Positions 12,317 to 25,700 of a stretch of 64,000 bases of DNA are shown in pieces. The notes beneath the pieces were generated by a model. That model did not search any database. It saw only the letters and a program-made list of their open reading frames with translations, and was not told where the DNA came from. Origin of the DNA: Tetraselmis striata (taxonomy: Eukaryota > Chlorophyta > Chlorodendrophyceae > Chlorodendrales > Chlorodendraceae); contig VCJN01000154.1 of assembly GCA_006384855.1 (NCBI GenBank), forward strand, positions 18,982 through 82,981, written 5' to 3'. Position 1 is the first letter of the stretch, and every line of letters starts with the position of its first letter. The translations under genes were made by a program, and so were the position numbers.

Positions 12317-13539
12317 GCCTGCTGCCGCGCGCGGGGGCGGGGGGGGGGGGGGGGGGGGTTGAGAGTTGGGGTGGATGTAACCCACCACCGGCAGGCAACA
12401 CAGATGCGAGTGCGCGGCTGTCCGCGCTTGATTCAACGGTGAGCGGCGGTGACCGTGAGGCGACCCCGTACTTCATGCGCGTGCTGGGGCGTTACACAAT
12501 CATCAGCAGTTAGGGCGGCTGCATTAAAACGCGCACCTACGAACACCACCTACCGCCTACCACCTACCGTACCACCTACATCCGCCCACACCTCCGCCCG
12601 TCGTGCCGCACATCGCGGCACACCGCGGGGTCAGCGGTCAGCGATGTGCGGTCAGCGATGTGCGGCGATGTGCAATGAGTGCGTACATCCGCCTGTACTT
12701 AGCCCGGGTGCTCCGCGTCGGCGGGCGACACGCGAGCCCGCGTGCGCATATCAATTTGATGAAATTATGGAAACGAGAAATTCATATAGTACTTTACAGG
12801 TCGCGCGCGATAGTCGTCGCTACTGGGTATGAAATCCACGTCCCTCGTCCGTCCCGTATCGTCCCCGTATGTCGTCGTTCGTCACCAGTAGGGCACATTT
12901 ACGTCACATCTGAATCTCACAGTGGAAGGGTTGGTGGGGGTCACCTCTAAGAAGTATTGCACTTCCCCAGCATACATGTGGTTTTCATGCTGCTCCACCT
13001 TGGCACGCCTGTCTCGCAGTACGGCATGCTTGCGGTATTCATAAGTTGGTACCCACCGGTCGTCCCATGTATTGTGCCTGAACACCACAGGCATGTCTCG
13101 GGCTTCTTATGCACAACATGCATGTGTGTGTATACTGGAACTCAGCAGCATGACAACACTATGTAGGCAGTTCGGAGTCACGCGTGGGGGGGGGGGGGGG
13201 GGGGTTGCCTTTATCCGGAAGTTGCGCTCCTATCTGGCACTGGTGATACATGTTGTACCTGCGGGGTAGTGCAGCCAACAACCTCATGAATCATAATCAA
13301 CGATCATAACAAATCATTTTCGATCGCAGATAAGAGTTGCTGAATCGACTCTTGTCCGCCGATTTCACAAACCGCATTTCCTTTGCTAGCGCGGCCGGGG
13401 CAGCGGGGCGCCAACGCGCAGCAGGGTAGCAACGCGCGGCATGGCACGCAGTGGGCGGTTTACATGGTAGTAGGAAGTTCCGTGTATACCCGGAACATGC
13501 CGCGTTAAGATTCTGACCTATGCCCTGAGTTAAGATTCT

Positions 13540-14890
13540 GACTAAATGCTAGGGGAAAGAGGGGGGCATGGCCCGGGGGGGGGGGGGGGGGGGAGGTCAT
13601 TGATGTTTTGGGGTCGAGCCCCATTTGATATATATGCGCGCTTCCATGCCGGCTCAAGCTCCAGTGTGCCAATTCGTTGACACAACTTATCCAGCGCCTC
13701 TGCGCAGGCCGCCCAGTTGGCGGGGCGGCTAAGGCGCCTTGCTGCACGGCGGCTGAGGTCCGGTACTAAAGTCATACCTCGCACCAGCGTCTCCTTCGCC
13801 GTCGCTGTCGCTCCGGCTGTCGTCAGAGGGGTTGCCTTCCACAACCCCCGCGACAATGCCTTCGGCGTCGCTATCGGCGTCGAGAAGTTCGCGTAGCTCA
13901 AGTCCGGTGCACATATGCGCGCAAGCATCTCAACGAATGCGCGTGTAATAAGGATGAAGCACTGCAAATCATCGTTTACACGTGGCCAGTGCGATACCCT
14001 CACGCCTAAGCCAATAACTAAGCCCCCCCCCTCCCCCCCCAAGGCACCGTCGGTGGGTGCGCAAGGGGCGCACCGCCGGTATGGCGTCAATAATGGCGCC
14101 TTGATGCAACCTGCGAGTGAAATCGCTCAGCTACTTTGTCGTCGGGTATAGCGGTTGTATCTTCGACTCAGCTCTTCCGAGTCGCTGTCGTCGTAAATCA
14201 CCTTCATCACATCTCCCTATCAGCCGGGTCTGCGTCCTCGTTACCCCATCTCCAGCCGACGACCTGGGTGTTGGATGATACACACGGGTGGCTATCACAG
14301 GGCGGCGGTGGGGCTATGGCAGATGTAACGGGACGTCAAGGAGCAAGGGCAACAAAGGGGGGGGGGGGGGGAGACTACTTGGCCGAGAAAGCTCCCCCGC
14401 GTCCCGCACGTCTTGGTTATGACAGCGCCAACGTGAAGTTCGGCATTTACCTCTTGCGCTGCCATGCTTGCTGCCATGCCATCATCAGACGACACCGAAC
14501 GCCCTCCCCGCCATTGGGTGCGGGGCTTGCTGATTCGTTCGGGGAGACGAGAGCGGCGGTGAGGCGGCGGGGGCGATGGCGGCGGCGACGGTATCGATGC
14601 ACCCGGCGGCTCGCCCCGTGTTTCGGTCTCAACGGTTCCGGACGGAGCAGAGGGGTGACGGCCGTTCAGTGCAGCAACTATCGCATGGCGCCATCACCAC
14701 CGGCTGCGAAAGGCGCGGCGCTGGACGGGGGTGGCTGAGCGCACGCCCTTCCTTGCTTGTCGTAGAACGAAGTCTTCGTGAAGCATGCGCCACACGCGCA
14801 GCTCTGCATTTTCTTTGTCACCTCTACCCAAGTCCCCTCGGAAGGCGTCCAACCCTCTTTGCCCTCAAGAATACGGCGCTTGGAGTTGCG
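13540..14890 (-). pseudogene. Decayed minus-strand gene, probably transposon-derived
   Basis: Protein-like pieces appear in changing frames from right to left: near 14880-14750 a piece with CACGACFTKTSFYDKQG; near 14490-14380 a piece beginning SSDDGMAASMAA; near 13910-13730 a very acidic piece (LLDADSDAEG ... SDSDGEGD); near 13735-13600 WAACAEALDKLCQRIG. Acidic Ser/Asp tracts next to Cys motifs are common in DNA-transposon proteins, but no family can be named. A G run at 13576-13593 and another at 14357-14370 interrupt it. Confidence 0.3.
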
Positions 14891-14899
14891 ACGCCCCGT

Positions 14900-16900
14900 G
14901 GCACACCCCTACTCGGCGCCGGCGGCTCGCAGCGGCGGGGGTTGGTAGGGGCTAGTCACTGGCGCTCCGGCGCTGGTGCGATGCATGGTATTAAAGTGGC
15001 CGTTGCGAGTCGTCACGGAGCTTATTGTGTGGCGTTAAGATACATCGTGGCGGAAGTCCCAAAGATCACGGGTAACCGCGCGAGGCGCGATGTGGGCCCA
15101 ATGTACTATGGGGACGGCACGACATTGTACTGGTAACAATTACGGAAGGCGGGCCCGCCGGGGACTTCATTGCGACTACCGAGCCTAGCAGAAAAATGGC
15201 GATTACACGGTATATGCAGCGATTACAAGCCCATTCCGTGGGAACATTGCGATTACGGGCCATTACAGTGTAATTACGAGACAGTCTGGGAGGCTAGTGG
15301 TGACAGCGCCCAACGCGGGAATGCGAACATATGCGACGGCAGTAGTCGACGCGCCGCCCATAATATATCGACGCCTACCGAAGGCCAATATACCCATATG
15401 CTAGCGATTGAGTCCAATATGGGTCGATTCGTCTGCCTGTAGGTGCACCGGGAGCCGACCAAGTCATGGGTAGCTATGGTAATCTTAAAAATTAGCGAAA
15501 ATACGGTTATCGGGCGGAGGTGAGACATAGGCCAAATCGCGCGATTCTTCACTGCGCCTCACCAAATCCCACACGACTTGGCCCATATCCCACACCCGGT
15601 CTCTTATTAGGGGCCATGGTTGGTGATCTATTATAGTTGGTGGTTCGCATCGAGGGCACTGCTATCTGCCAATTCGGGGATAGGATGGGGGTGGTCCTTG
15701 TACTACGGGTAAATGAGACACCGAACGCGCGCTATATCGCCGATTCTAAACACCGTGCGGGTGCGCCGTGTTTGCTAGTAAGCGGGCTTGCTGTCCAGAG
15801 CGGGCAGGGTTCGCCCCGCAGATTTGATATGGCGCTCTTTGAATAAGTGGCGGCTAGTCCCGCCCAGTGTTTTCTTGTACACACAGCTTTGCATCCCAAC
15901 GACATGTGCATCCCTTCTATGTTGAAAGATGGTCCTCGAATAGCCGACTCCTCGCTGGCCGCCGGGAGGCATCGCACGGGAGACTGGCTCGAAGGCAATC
16001 GCGGGGCACGCACGGTGAGCAGGTGGGAGATGGGAATGATGAGCGGCACTCCCATCATCGGACTTATCACTACAAGCAACGCGGCGTGGCCGGCCGGTAC
16101 GGGTACCGGTGTTTGCACTGCGTCAGAACCGGTACGGTACCAGTACTCGCGCGGCGTCCGTTGATGACCGACTCGCACCGAGCGCCCTCGCGCGCCCGTG
16201 TAGCAGGTACTCGAGGAGCGAAGTGCGCAAGGGGCTCATTATATCACGTACCGTTAACGTATGGGTACGGCCATGGCAGTCATGTCTCGGCGCGGATACT
16301 CGCGACCACCGCCGAATAGGCTGAGATAAGCTGATCGTAAGCGGATATATGCAAAGGTTAGGTGCGGGGCCCCGCGGTGATACGAAATACGTTATTGTAC
16401 AATACGTATTGAGTACGGAAACAATACAAGTACCGCATTATTAAGCGCGGTTAAGCGAACCCCGTCTTGATGAGTGAGCAACCACAAGAACTTGTAATCC
16501 TATTGTCAGTCTATTTTGCGCTCCATGTGTTGCGATATGCGTTAATTATGCAAGCTCATTGCTGCTTTGCGGTGCATGCTCTATTGTTGCACAGTGTCGA
16601 TGGGCTGCCAATGTTGTTGATCATGCATAACTCGCTCCTCATGCCGTGACATATGCATGCACATAACCCATTCATAATACTTTAACATCACCTCATCGTT
16701 AAGCATACTATCAAAAGGGGGGACTAAAGCTACCTAACACAACATATGAACGAAAAGTCGCCGCCTAGGAGACACTACCGCTCTGCCGAGCGGACAAGGA
16801 GGGTAAGTACCATGGCCTCTTCACGTTAAAACCCGGAATAGAAACCGTACAGGGTGTGTACCACCATTTTAGAGTTACGAAAAAAAAGCAGAAACACGGT
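14900..16900. other. No supported gene
   Basis: Open frames here have no domain character. A cluster of GGTACC-containing near-palindromes lies at about 16097-16150, echoed at 18620-18645, which hints at shared repeat origin. Nothing else recognised. Confidence 0.4.
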
Positions 16901-16908
16901 TATCTAAG

Positions 16909-17751
16909 GCATGTATGACACGGGACGTGCTCTACCGGTAGACCGCTCTACCGCCGTAATTTCTACACGAAAGCGCGCCACGTCGCAAAAAGTGCAATTC
17001 GGCCGTAGAGCGGTCACCCCTAGAGCGGTAGACCGGTCTAGCATTTCGGCGGTAGGGTGGCATCGGTAGCTACCGATGCCACCCCCCGCTCTACCGCTCT
17101 ACCGCTCTACCGCTCTATTTTGAAAGCGACACCCTGTCGCTGGCGAATCCACCTTCATCGCGCTACCCCTCGCCCGCCGCTCCCTGTAGTCCCACTGAAA
17201 CTTCGCGCGGGCGGTACACGGACTCCACGCCTCACGGCCACGGCTGCGCGCCCGGAATCGCCCCGCAAGGCGCCACGGGCGGCCGGTCAAGCGGCCAGTC
17301 AAGGTGTCTGGATCCTTTCGGGCGCCGTGGGCGCCGGGCGCCATGCCGTTGTCCCATCGGCACGTCTCGGCCTCCGGTGCGCCCAGCGGGGCGCTGCCTC
17401 CTAGCATGTTTCGACCGGAAGGGCACCGCCCCGCTGGCCTCGCTGACCCGTCTCCATCTGGATCTCATGTCGCGGGCGGACAGCGCTCAACCGACTTGAG
17501 CCCAGGAGACCGAGCAGCAAGTGCGGCTGGTCCTGCGATGCTCGGTAGGGCGGTAGCGGCTAGTTTGACCGGTAGAGCTGTTCCCGTGTCAAACCGTTTT
17601 GAGGGCTCAAAAAGGAACTGAAAAGTGAAAATACTACATGGTGATTGGCTAGTCGCCGTTTGTTTTTTGCGACGTGGCGCGCTATGCGTGTAGAAATTCC
17701 GGCGGTAGAGCGGTCTACCGGTAGAGCACGCCCCGTGTCATACAGGCCTAA
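16909..17751. mobile_element. Short element with ~80-bp terminal inverted repeats (MITE-like)
   Basis: The left end (about 16909-16990) contains GTATGACACGGGACGTGCTC, and continues through GGTAGACCGCTCTACCGCC to GCGCGCCACGTCGCAA. The right end (about 17668-17751) is its reverse complement with only a few mismatches. The pair encloses about 840 bp with no transposase. Inside the left end and next to it are repeated CTCTACCG octamers (17088-17118) and mirror-like AGAGCGGTAGACC motifs. The outer ends read TAAGGCATGT and ACAGGCCTAA; I could not fix a target-site duplication. A non-autonomous DNA transposon is the best reading. Confidence 0.65.
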
Positions 17752-17759
17752 AAGCAGGA

Positions 17760-19700
17760 ATGTGAAGTGCCAGTATTCCGGATTACCGGTTGGAAAAGCA
17801 TGCTGACTGGAGCGGCCGCTACTGATGAGTGGACGAGCGGTGCCAGCACGCACCAGATGAGCGCCGCGGCTCCCGTGCGCGATAATGTGAAGTGCCCCTG
17901 GCCCAGCCACGCCGGAATACAGTCTGACAGTAAAATACGAGGTACTACTTGACTATTATTGGCGCCCTGATATGCACGGTGCTGGCGGATGACGAGGCGG
18001 AGTGCGCCAGTCGCCGCGAGTCGTATCCGATGATCCGCGAATCTGAGCAGACCTCGCGCGCCTCGCGTGTAACTCGATGCTAGATAATATTTTGTCCAAT
18101 TGACGTGACAATTCGCTGGCACCGACGTCCTCACTCAGCACCCTCAAGCGACGCTGGGGGGTCAGGCACCGCCGTCGACACAGATTCTGCGACAAACCGA
18201 CCGAAGGCATCGAAAGGTACTGTATGCGTTGGTTCTGGCTTTAACTGAGCTTGGCCCAGGCAGGATCCGGCAGCGCCAGGCAGGGTTGACGTCACCGGAC
18301 CTCGCGGACTGACGAGGGCTCCGACGAGGGGCGCCTTCCGTGCTCCGGCCCGCTTTATATTTCCAGTACTTAAAATTAGTACATAACCTTCCCGCTGAGT
18401 TGGAGGATTCCGCCCCGGGCTGCGCTAGCGCGCATGGTCGGAGCCGCGACACACGGCTGTATGAGCACGCACAGCTGAAGGCCAGCATCCTGCGGCAGCG
18501 GCGTGCCTGTAGCAGTACCTGCCGCGCTGCAGACAGCAAAACCACATGCGACTTGCGGCGGTTACGGTCGCAAGCTGTCACGGCGTCCCCCGCCTTGTAC
18601 GCCTTGGACATGAAGGACAGGACGGGTACGGTACCAGTACCACTAACGGTACTTCGCCCGGGATTTATTCCGGACAAGACGGGTGGGCACACAAACAATA
18701 CAGTCGCTGCATTGACGCCTGTACTACGGGGCGAATATACGGCAGCTGTACCTGCTGCGCTGCTTCACCAGCTCCGCGACGATACCGCACGGCCGCGCGT
18801 TCCGCCAGTAGCAGTGCTGCTTTTTACTTTTATGCCTTCACCCGACTTCTATGCTATGCTGCTCATAGGGGCGATTTATTCCCCCATGAACCAACCAGCT
18901 CTACAGTATAAGGATGACCTCCTGTAGGATGACCTAGAGGTTCGGCAGCAGGTCAATGCGGACTCTGCCCACTCACCGCTGCCCCCTCACCGCTGCCCCC
19001 TCACCTCCCCCCCCCCCCCCTACCCTCGCCCAAGGCAACACCAGAGACGGCGCGAGCGGCTGTCTTATCGTCATACGTACGCAGGCCCGCCGGTGCGGCT
19101 CTTCGCTGCCAACCCGCGACGCCGACGCTTGGGCCCGCGGCTGCTCGATTCCGCGTCCGTCCGTCGCGAGGCGCGACGCAATTATTCGAAAAGGCAGCAG
19201 CAGCGTGCCGTATGGTAGTGTCCCCCACTCAGCTCGGGGTATCAATACGTAACGGTGCCGCCGGCCGTTGCGATAGGTCACCGGCCACCTGCGAGACAAG
19301 CGGCTCGAGCGCCACCCTAGCTCGGTAGCCAGCGCTCGCGGTCGCGCCGACCCGTCTCCATCTGTCGGTATGGTCGCCGGATGATTGTTTCCCCGCAGGT
19401 GTTTGCGTGGGCTGGACAGGATTCCCCCCTGTAGTGCGTCGCTGCTGCGAGACGTTGCTGCAGCAGATCGCTCAGTGTTGGTTGAGGCGTGAAGCGGGCA
19501 GGAGGGGAGAGGGGCCTGTCGCTGACACACCGCAGTGCATTGTGCGGCACAGGAGAGGACCGTACGGGCAGAGCAGCGGGCGGCCTCTGCCCTGCTGAAG
19601 CGAGCCGGCAGCGCGCAAGTGGGCGGATTTGGGCGTTCGGGAGGTGAGGTGTCGTCTGAGATTCCAGCGTCGCCCCTTCCCGGGGGCCAGCCGCCCCTGC
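17760..19700. other. Intergenic, one long ORF of doubtful status
   Basis: An open plus frame at 18340-18927 (195 codons) has no motif I recognise and unremarkable composition; it may be chance in GC-rich DNA or a transposon relic. The minus-strand frame covering 18973-20127 mostly mirrors the first exon of the next gene. A C run lies at about 19005-19020. Confidence 0.35.
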
Positions 19701-19701
19701 C

Positions 19702-22700
19702 ATGCCCTCTGGCCGCGAGGAGTGGATGGGGGGTGACGGCAGCGCGGCCGCCGCAGCCGCCGGCAGCGCGCTGCTGTCCGTGGGCGCGGCCTCGCTGCGC
19801 CTCATGGCCGGCACGTTGTCCGCGGGCTACAACACCATCAGCGCGGCCGCGGCGTCGGGCGGCGCTGGCTCCGGCGAGGCCAAGGAGAAGGTGCTGTGGG
19901 CGCGCTTTGACCGCCTCGAGCTGACGCGGGGGCGGCCGCCGCGCGAGGTACTGCTGCTTGGCTACGCGAGCGGCTTCCAGCTGTGGGATGTGCACGAGCC
20001 ACAGGCTGTCCGGGAGCTGCTCTCCCTGCGGGACACACCTGTCAGGTGCGGACCTCGGCCCCGACTTGGCCCCCCTCCCCCCCCCCCTTCCCATCCCTTT
20101 CCTGTCTTGAGGAGCATTTCCATCCATACGAGTCCCCTTCTTGCTGGTAGCCGGCTTACCTGGCCGGCCCCGCCATGCCTCCTTTCCGCAGGCACGTGCA
20201 ACCGCTGCCCACTCCTCTCGAGGCCGACCCCGAGTCGAGCCCGCTGCACGGACACCGCCCTCTGCTGGCGCTCGTGCCCGGTGAGGTGGAGCCGGCGGAC
20301 GACAGCAGCGGCATCGACGGGCGCCTCAACGGCAAGGGCGGCAAGGGCGCCGTGGAGCTCTTCTCGCTGCGCAGCCGCGCGCTGGTGCACACCTTCAACT
20401 TCTCGAGCCGCGTGGTGGGCGTGCAGGCCAGCGCGCGCGCGCTCCTGATCGGGCTGGAGGCGCAGCTGTACGTGTACGACACCAACACGCTGAGCACCCT
20501 CTTCTCCGGCATGACCTACCCGCTCCCCGCCAGCCTCGCCTCCATCCACGGCAGCCATGCCTGGGCCGCGCCTGTGGCGCTGGGCGCGCGCTGGCTCGCC
20601 TATGCCTCCAACCAGGTGCGCCTGCCTGCAATCTCAAACTCCCACAACCCAAACCTAATCCACACAGAGCCACAGAAGGAGAGCCAGAGAGAGAGGGGGG
20701 GGGGGGGGGGGGCGGGGGGGGTGGGGCGATCAGGGAGAGCGACGCAGTGGGCGACACCGTGCAGCATTGGCAATCCTGGGTTATGACGCTCAGCCACGTT
20801 GTCTCAAAACCTTGGCGAGTGGCAAGCTGTATGCCATTGACGATGTTGGTGTCCATGGATACAGTGCTACCTCTAGCCTCCTACCACACTACTGTACTGC
20901 TAGTGCAGATCGGCAACCCCCCCCCCCCCCCCCCCCCCCCCCTTTTCCTGAGTACTTCAGATGCCCTCCAGATCATGCAGCTGCAGGGGGGCGGGATGGG
21001 CAGGAGGTCACGAGTAACGCGGGCGCTGACCTGCGTGTGCCTCCCGGCTGCCCTCCGTCGTCGGCAGAGCGTCCAGCAGCCCGTGGGCTGCGCGTCCAAC
21101 GTGGCGGTGGCCGCTGGCGCCCCGCGCGGCGCGCGCAACGGCTCCGCCGGCTACAAGGACTACATGCGAAGCGTGGCCAAGCAGGCGGCCTCCTCCTCGG
21201 GCAAGCAGCTCAAGGCGGGGCTCAACTACCTGGGGGAGAGCGGCTACAAGCTGCTGAGCAACCAGTACAGCCAGTGGGTCGGCCGGCGGGGCGGGGAGCC
21301 GGGCGAGCCGGAGGGCGGCGGCGCGGCGCTGGGGCGCAGCCCCGAGCATGGCTTTGGCGACCACATGCAGGCGCAGGTGCGCGCTGCTGCCCGGCGCTCC
21401 GTCGCTCTAGACATCGGAACGCCTTCTCGGCTACCGTGGCGCTTCCCGAGGGCACAGCAGGACATGACATGCCAAAAACACACTTTGGGTTGGCTGTAGC
21501 TAGCAGGCCATTTGGGCTGTACAGCCGGTGGCCAACTCAGCTGACTAAGAGAGTGGGCAGAGTGCTGGATGGGGACCGGCGGGCGGGGTCATCTGCTGTG
21601 CCTGACACGCAGCTGTTTTGCCGGCCCGGCAGGTCGCCGGCACAGTGGTCGTGCGCGACCTGGTGCGCCGCTCCACGATCGCGCACTTTCGGGCGCACAC
21701 GTCGCCGCTGAGCCTGCTGGCGTGGGACCCGAGCGGGATGCTGCTGGTCACCACCTCGGTGTACGGCCACTCGGTCAACGTCTGGCACGTGTGCCCCCCC
21801 AGGCCAGGTCAGCTGCCCGCTCCCTCCCCCCCTCCTCTCTCCCCCTCTTTGCTTATGGGGCACTGCCCCCCCCCCCCCCCCCCCCCCAACTTCCCCCGGC
21901 CTGATCTGTGGCTCGGTGCGCAGGCGAGCAAGCGACCAGCGGCGGCGCCTCCAGCAACGTGAGCCACCTGTACAAGCTGTCGCGCGGGCTGACGCCCGCG
22001 CTCATCACCAGCGCCGCCTTTTCGCTCAACAGCGACTGGCTGGCCGTCTCGAGCGCGCGCGCCACCACGCACATCTTCCACCTCGGCGGCGCAGGCGGGC
22101 CCGGCGCGCCGCTGGGCCCGGGCGGCGTGCACCTGGCCGCGCTGGCCAAGCGGGGGCCGGCGGGGGCCGGGGAGCTGCCGCGCCTGGTGCAGCACCTCAG
22201 CGCGGTCGGCCGCCTGCGCAGCACCTCGAGCTGGACGGCGCGGGTGCCGGGGGCGCAGATGGCCACCGCTGCTGCGGGCGCCGCGGCGGGACTGTACGCT
22301 GGCGGGCCGGGCACAGCTGGTGCGCCTGCTAACCTCCCCCCCCCCCCCCCCCCCCCCCCGGCTGCGGCCCCTTTCCTCTTCTGGTCCTCCATCACCTGCA
22401 ACATCACGTCCAACGTAGACCACCACAGCGGGCCCTATATAGGTATACACAGGTATATCCGTGCCATTTATTGAGTTCGCGGATATTTGAGATTTGGAAA
22501 TTGTTACAGCTTTATATTCCTGCCAGCCTTCCAACTACACGGGCCACCTGTCGTACGGCCTGGCTGCACGAACCCGCAAAGGGCCGACCATAGCCCGAAG
22601 CATGCAGCCCTCTGAAAGCTAGGGTTCGCGGGTAGCGGCAGCAATGAACTGTTTTGCACCGTCGAGGCGGAGGTTCCGTGCTGCGTTTGTCTCGTGTTGT

Positions 22701-25700
22701 TATGGATTTTCTGTCTTCCCTCTTCACGAGGCGCTGAAAAACAATGACCTCCAGCAAAACCCAAACCCCGGGCACAGGCACATTGAGAGCACGAACTGCC
22801 GATACCGATTTCTATCTCCATTCATCAGCATGGACTCGGTGACAGGGCGTCCAAACGATCGCTGGCAAAACCTGGGTTTTTTAGGGCTTAGGTCTTAGCG
22901 CCACCTAAGGTCGCAGTTAAACAGGTTTCAATGTTACATGGCTGTGGTTTAGGGCATTGCGTAGTTGCGATGTTAGGATTTGTGTTTAACATTGGGTTTA
23001 CACGGCTTAAAACCCTATCTCCGCCAACCATAGTGCCCTTTACCATAACGCACCATGGCAACCTGTTTAACAAGGCTTTTAGCGATTTTTTCTAGGGTTT
23101 GAAGCCTTGGGTCTCACGTCCACACCCCGGCTGGCGGCCTTCCCTGACAACCACCTACGGTCCAGTCGTCATTATGTTAGATATGTAAACCCTAAGAGCC
23201 TCCCTCTCATTGATGATAACGCCCATGCCTTGCCGCAGCCCATCACAGCCGCTGCCGTTGGTGCCCCCCGCCCCCCTGTTCACCTGTCCCTGCAGGCCCG
23301 AGCGCCGGCGCCATCTCCGCCATGTTCGTGCTCACGCCACGCTCGGCGTCCGAGGGCAGCAGCCTCTCCAGCAGCATGGCGTACGAGGACGCGGCCGCAG
23401 GGGGCGCGGAGGCGGACGAGGAGCTGCTCATCGCGGGGCCGGACGGCATGCTGACGCGCTACCGGCTGGGGGTGGGCGCGGAGGTGCGCGCCATGCCTCC
23501 CGCCTTGGGCCATGCGCCACGTGTGACGGGGTCATGTATGGTAGGGTATGCTAGGGTTCAATACAGCCCTTTGCAGGGGAAGCCTCCACTACAGAGGGGC
23601 GCATGTTGTAGGGCTTTCCGGGGGTGTTTTTCTACCCGTTCGGCCGCGCGCCAATCTGCACGTGGCACTTAATCAACAGCCGCATACAAAGTGTTGGGTT
23701 TCACCCGCTTCTGTCCCACTTTGTCCGCATTTGTCCTCTCTGTCCCTGCACCCCCCCCCCCCCCCCCAAACCCCCCCTCCAAATTACAGGTGTAATTAAA
23801 GCACCACACCAGGTCCCAGAATTGCAGTTGTAATAACCGGCGACTGCGCGGCACGCGCTCGGCCGACCATCGAAGCGTGTGGCGCGCGCTTCCACCCACC
23901 TCCGACCAGTTTTTCGTTTCCCCCAACGTGTCCACGCTCAACACCCCACAGCGGGGGGGGGGGGGGGGGGGGGGGGGGTAGGTCTTGTAATTATACAGCA
24001 GTAATTGCACCAGTATACGCCAGCCCAGGAAAATACAGCGAGGGCGCATTTCTCATCCGACGGGCGTGTTTCGGTGGGCGCAGGGCGGCCAGGTGGGCGA
24101 GGACGACGCGGTCATGTTCGGCACCTCCCCGGCCTCCGCCGGCTCGTCCATGTCGGGCGTGGACGACGGGGAGCTGCTGGCGGAGGTGTGCGCGCGGCTG
24201 GACGTGTGCCGGCGGCCCAGCTGGCCGGAGCACGGCGACCTCGGGCCGGCGCTCGCGGAGCCGCCGGTGCCGCGCGCCGCTGCGCCGGTGCCCGGCGGCC
24301 CCTTCCAGCGCACCGGCGTCTCTGAGGAGGAGCGCCACGCCTTCATCGCCCAGGCGGAGCTGCAGACCACCGCGGTGCGCCCACCTCTCGGCAATGGCCT
24401 CAGGGGAGCGCGCCGCTCAAAGTGCAAAATGACCGCCCCCCCTACATTCGCCGGTTCATACACGACCGGGCGTGTCCCGGGTTTACCTGTTTGAACTCTT
24501 CGTCGGTGATGGGGCGGCTTTGGCCGATGACCCGGGGCGAGCTTCACTTTGCACTTTTACTCGTACATCTCTGCAACCTGGCGCATGCATGCATCTGCTG
24601 GTGTCTGCGTCTCTGTGTGTGTCCATATTAGTGACTGTGTTTATGTACCCGTACTGTGCTCGAGGTTGATGCATAATCGATGCAATGCCATATATGTATA
24701 TCATATTACAATCTGTATATGTAGTTATACACATAAATACAGTTATATATATGTATATATGTTTGCATAACTACATATATATGTGTGTGTATGTATAGGT
24801 GTATGGGCGCACGGGTACCGGCGTAATTCAAGATCCCGTAGTGAGAGCCGCGGATTGGGGTTGCATGGCTACACAAGCATCTGCTGTACCTCTGCCACAG
24901 TTCTGTCCTCTAGCAGGCAGGGCAGGTCCTGAGGCGCCGTGTCATTGTCAACACACCGGAACCGCTATTCCCACATTTCACTGTGTTTTATGTATACAAG
25001 TGCCTACGCACCTATATCTAACCTTATATATACACCGCACTTACGGTGATAACCCTCAAATTGGGCCCGCGTGCAACCTATATAGACATTCGGTTTTGTT
25101 CCGCTATAATTTTGCCTACATTTGACCTCTGGTAGGGAGGGCAGGTTCCGGTTCACGGTGTCCTCCTTACCGTGCCGGCGCCCGTGTAGATGTATTCTTA
25201 TATCTGTGCAGATGTGTGCGTGCCGGGGAACCTATCTCTAAGACATCGTAGCAAACGCCTTAAATGGGGGTTTCATGCAAGCCACACGAGTACTCGCTAT
25301 ACTTCTACAGTACAGTCTTGCTAGTCGCCTGGCGGATAGGGTTGGGAGTTGTACACAGTGTTCCTGTTAATATTACCACGCCGAAACCAGTTGTGTTGTG
25401 TATTTAAATGAGGTATATGAGTTTTTTGGAACACCGTCGTTTATTTTTTGACGTGATGTGTTTCTGCGACCGGGTTGGCGCCCCTCTGCGCGCGCGCACT
25501 CCCCCGTAAGACCCATCACATGTCGCGTGCCGATTCCGGTGACGCTAAATCAGTACGTAACCTAATGTACTGCAACATAGCCACGTGGCCTGCAGAGGCC
25601 CCACCCTACGGGCTTTAATTAGCAGACCCTATGCGGGTCGGTCAGGGGCGGGCCCTCCGCTCCCCTGATGCTACTGGGGGAAGAGAGCTTGTCAAGGTTC

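Noticed and set aside
18973..20127. 384-codon minus-strand open frame
   Set aside because: Covers the BCAS3 first exon in antisense and an Arg/Ala/Pro-rich intergenic part; composition effect.
20395..20856. Minus-strand Pro-rich frame
   Set aside because: Proline tract is the reverse of an intronic G run in the BCAS3 gene.
22850..23110. Telomere-like TTTAGGG repeats
   Set aside because: AAACCCTA-like words occur singly and irregularly, not in tandem; ordinary intron sequence.
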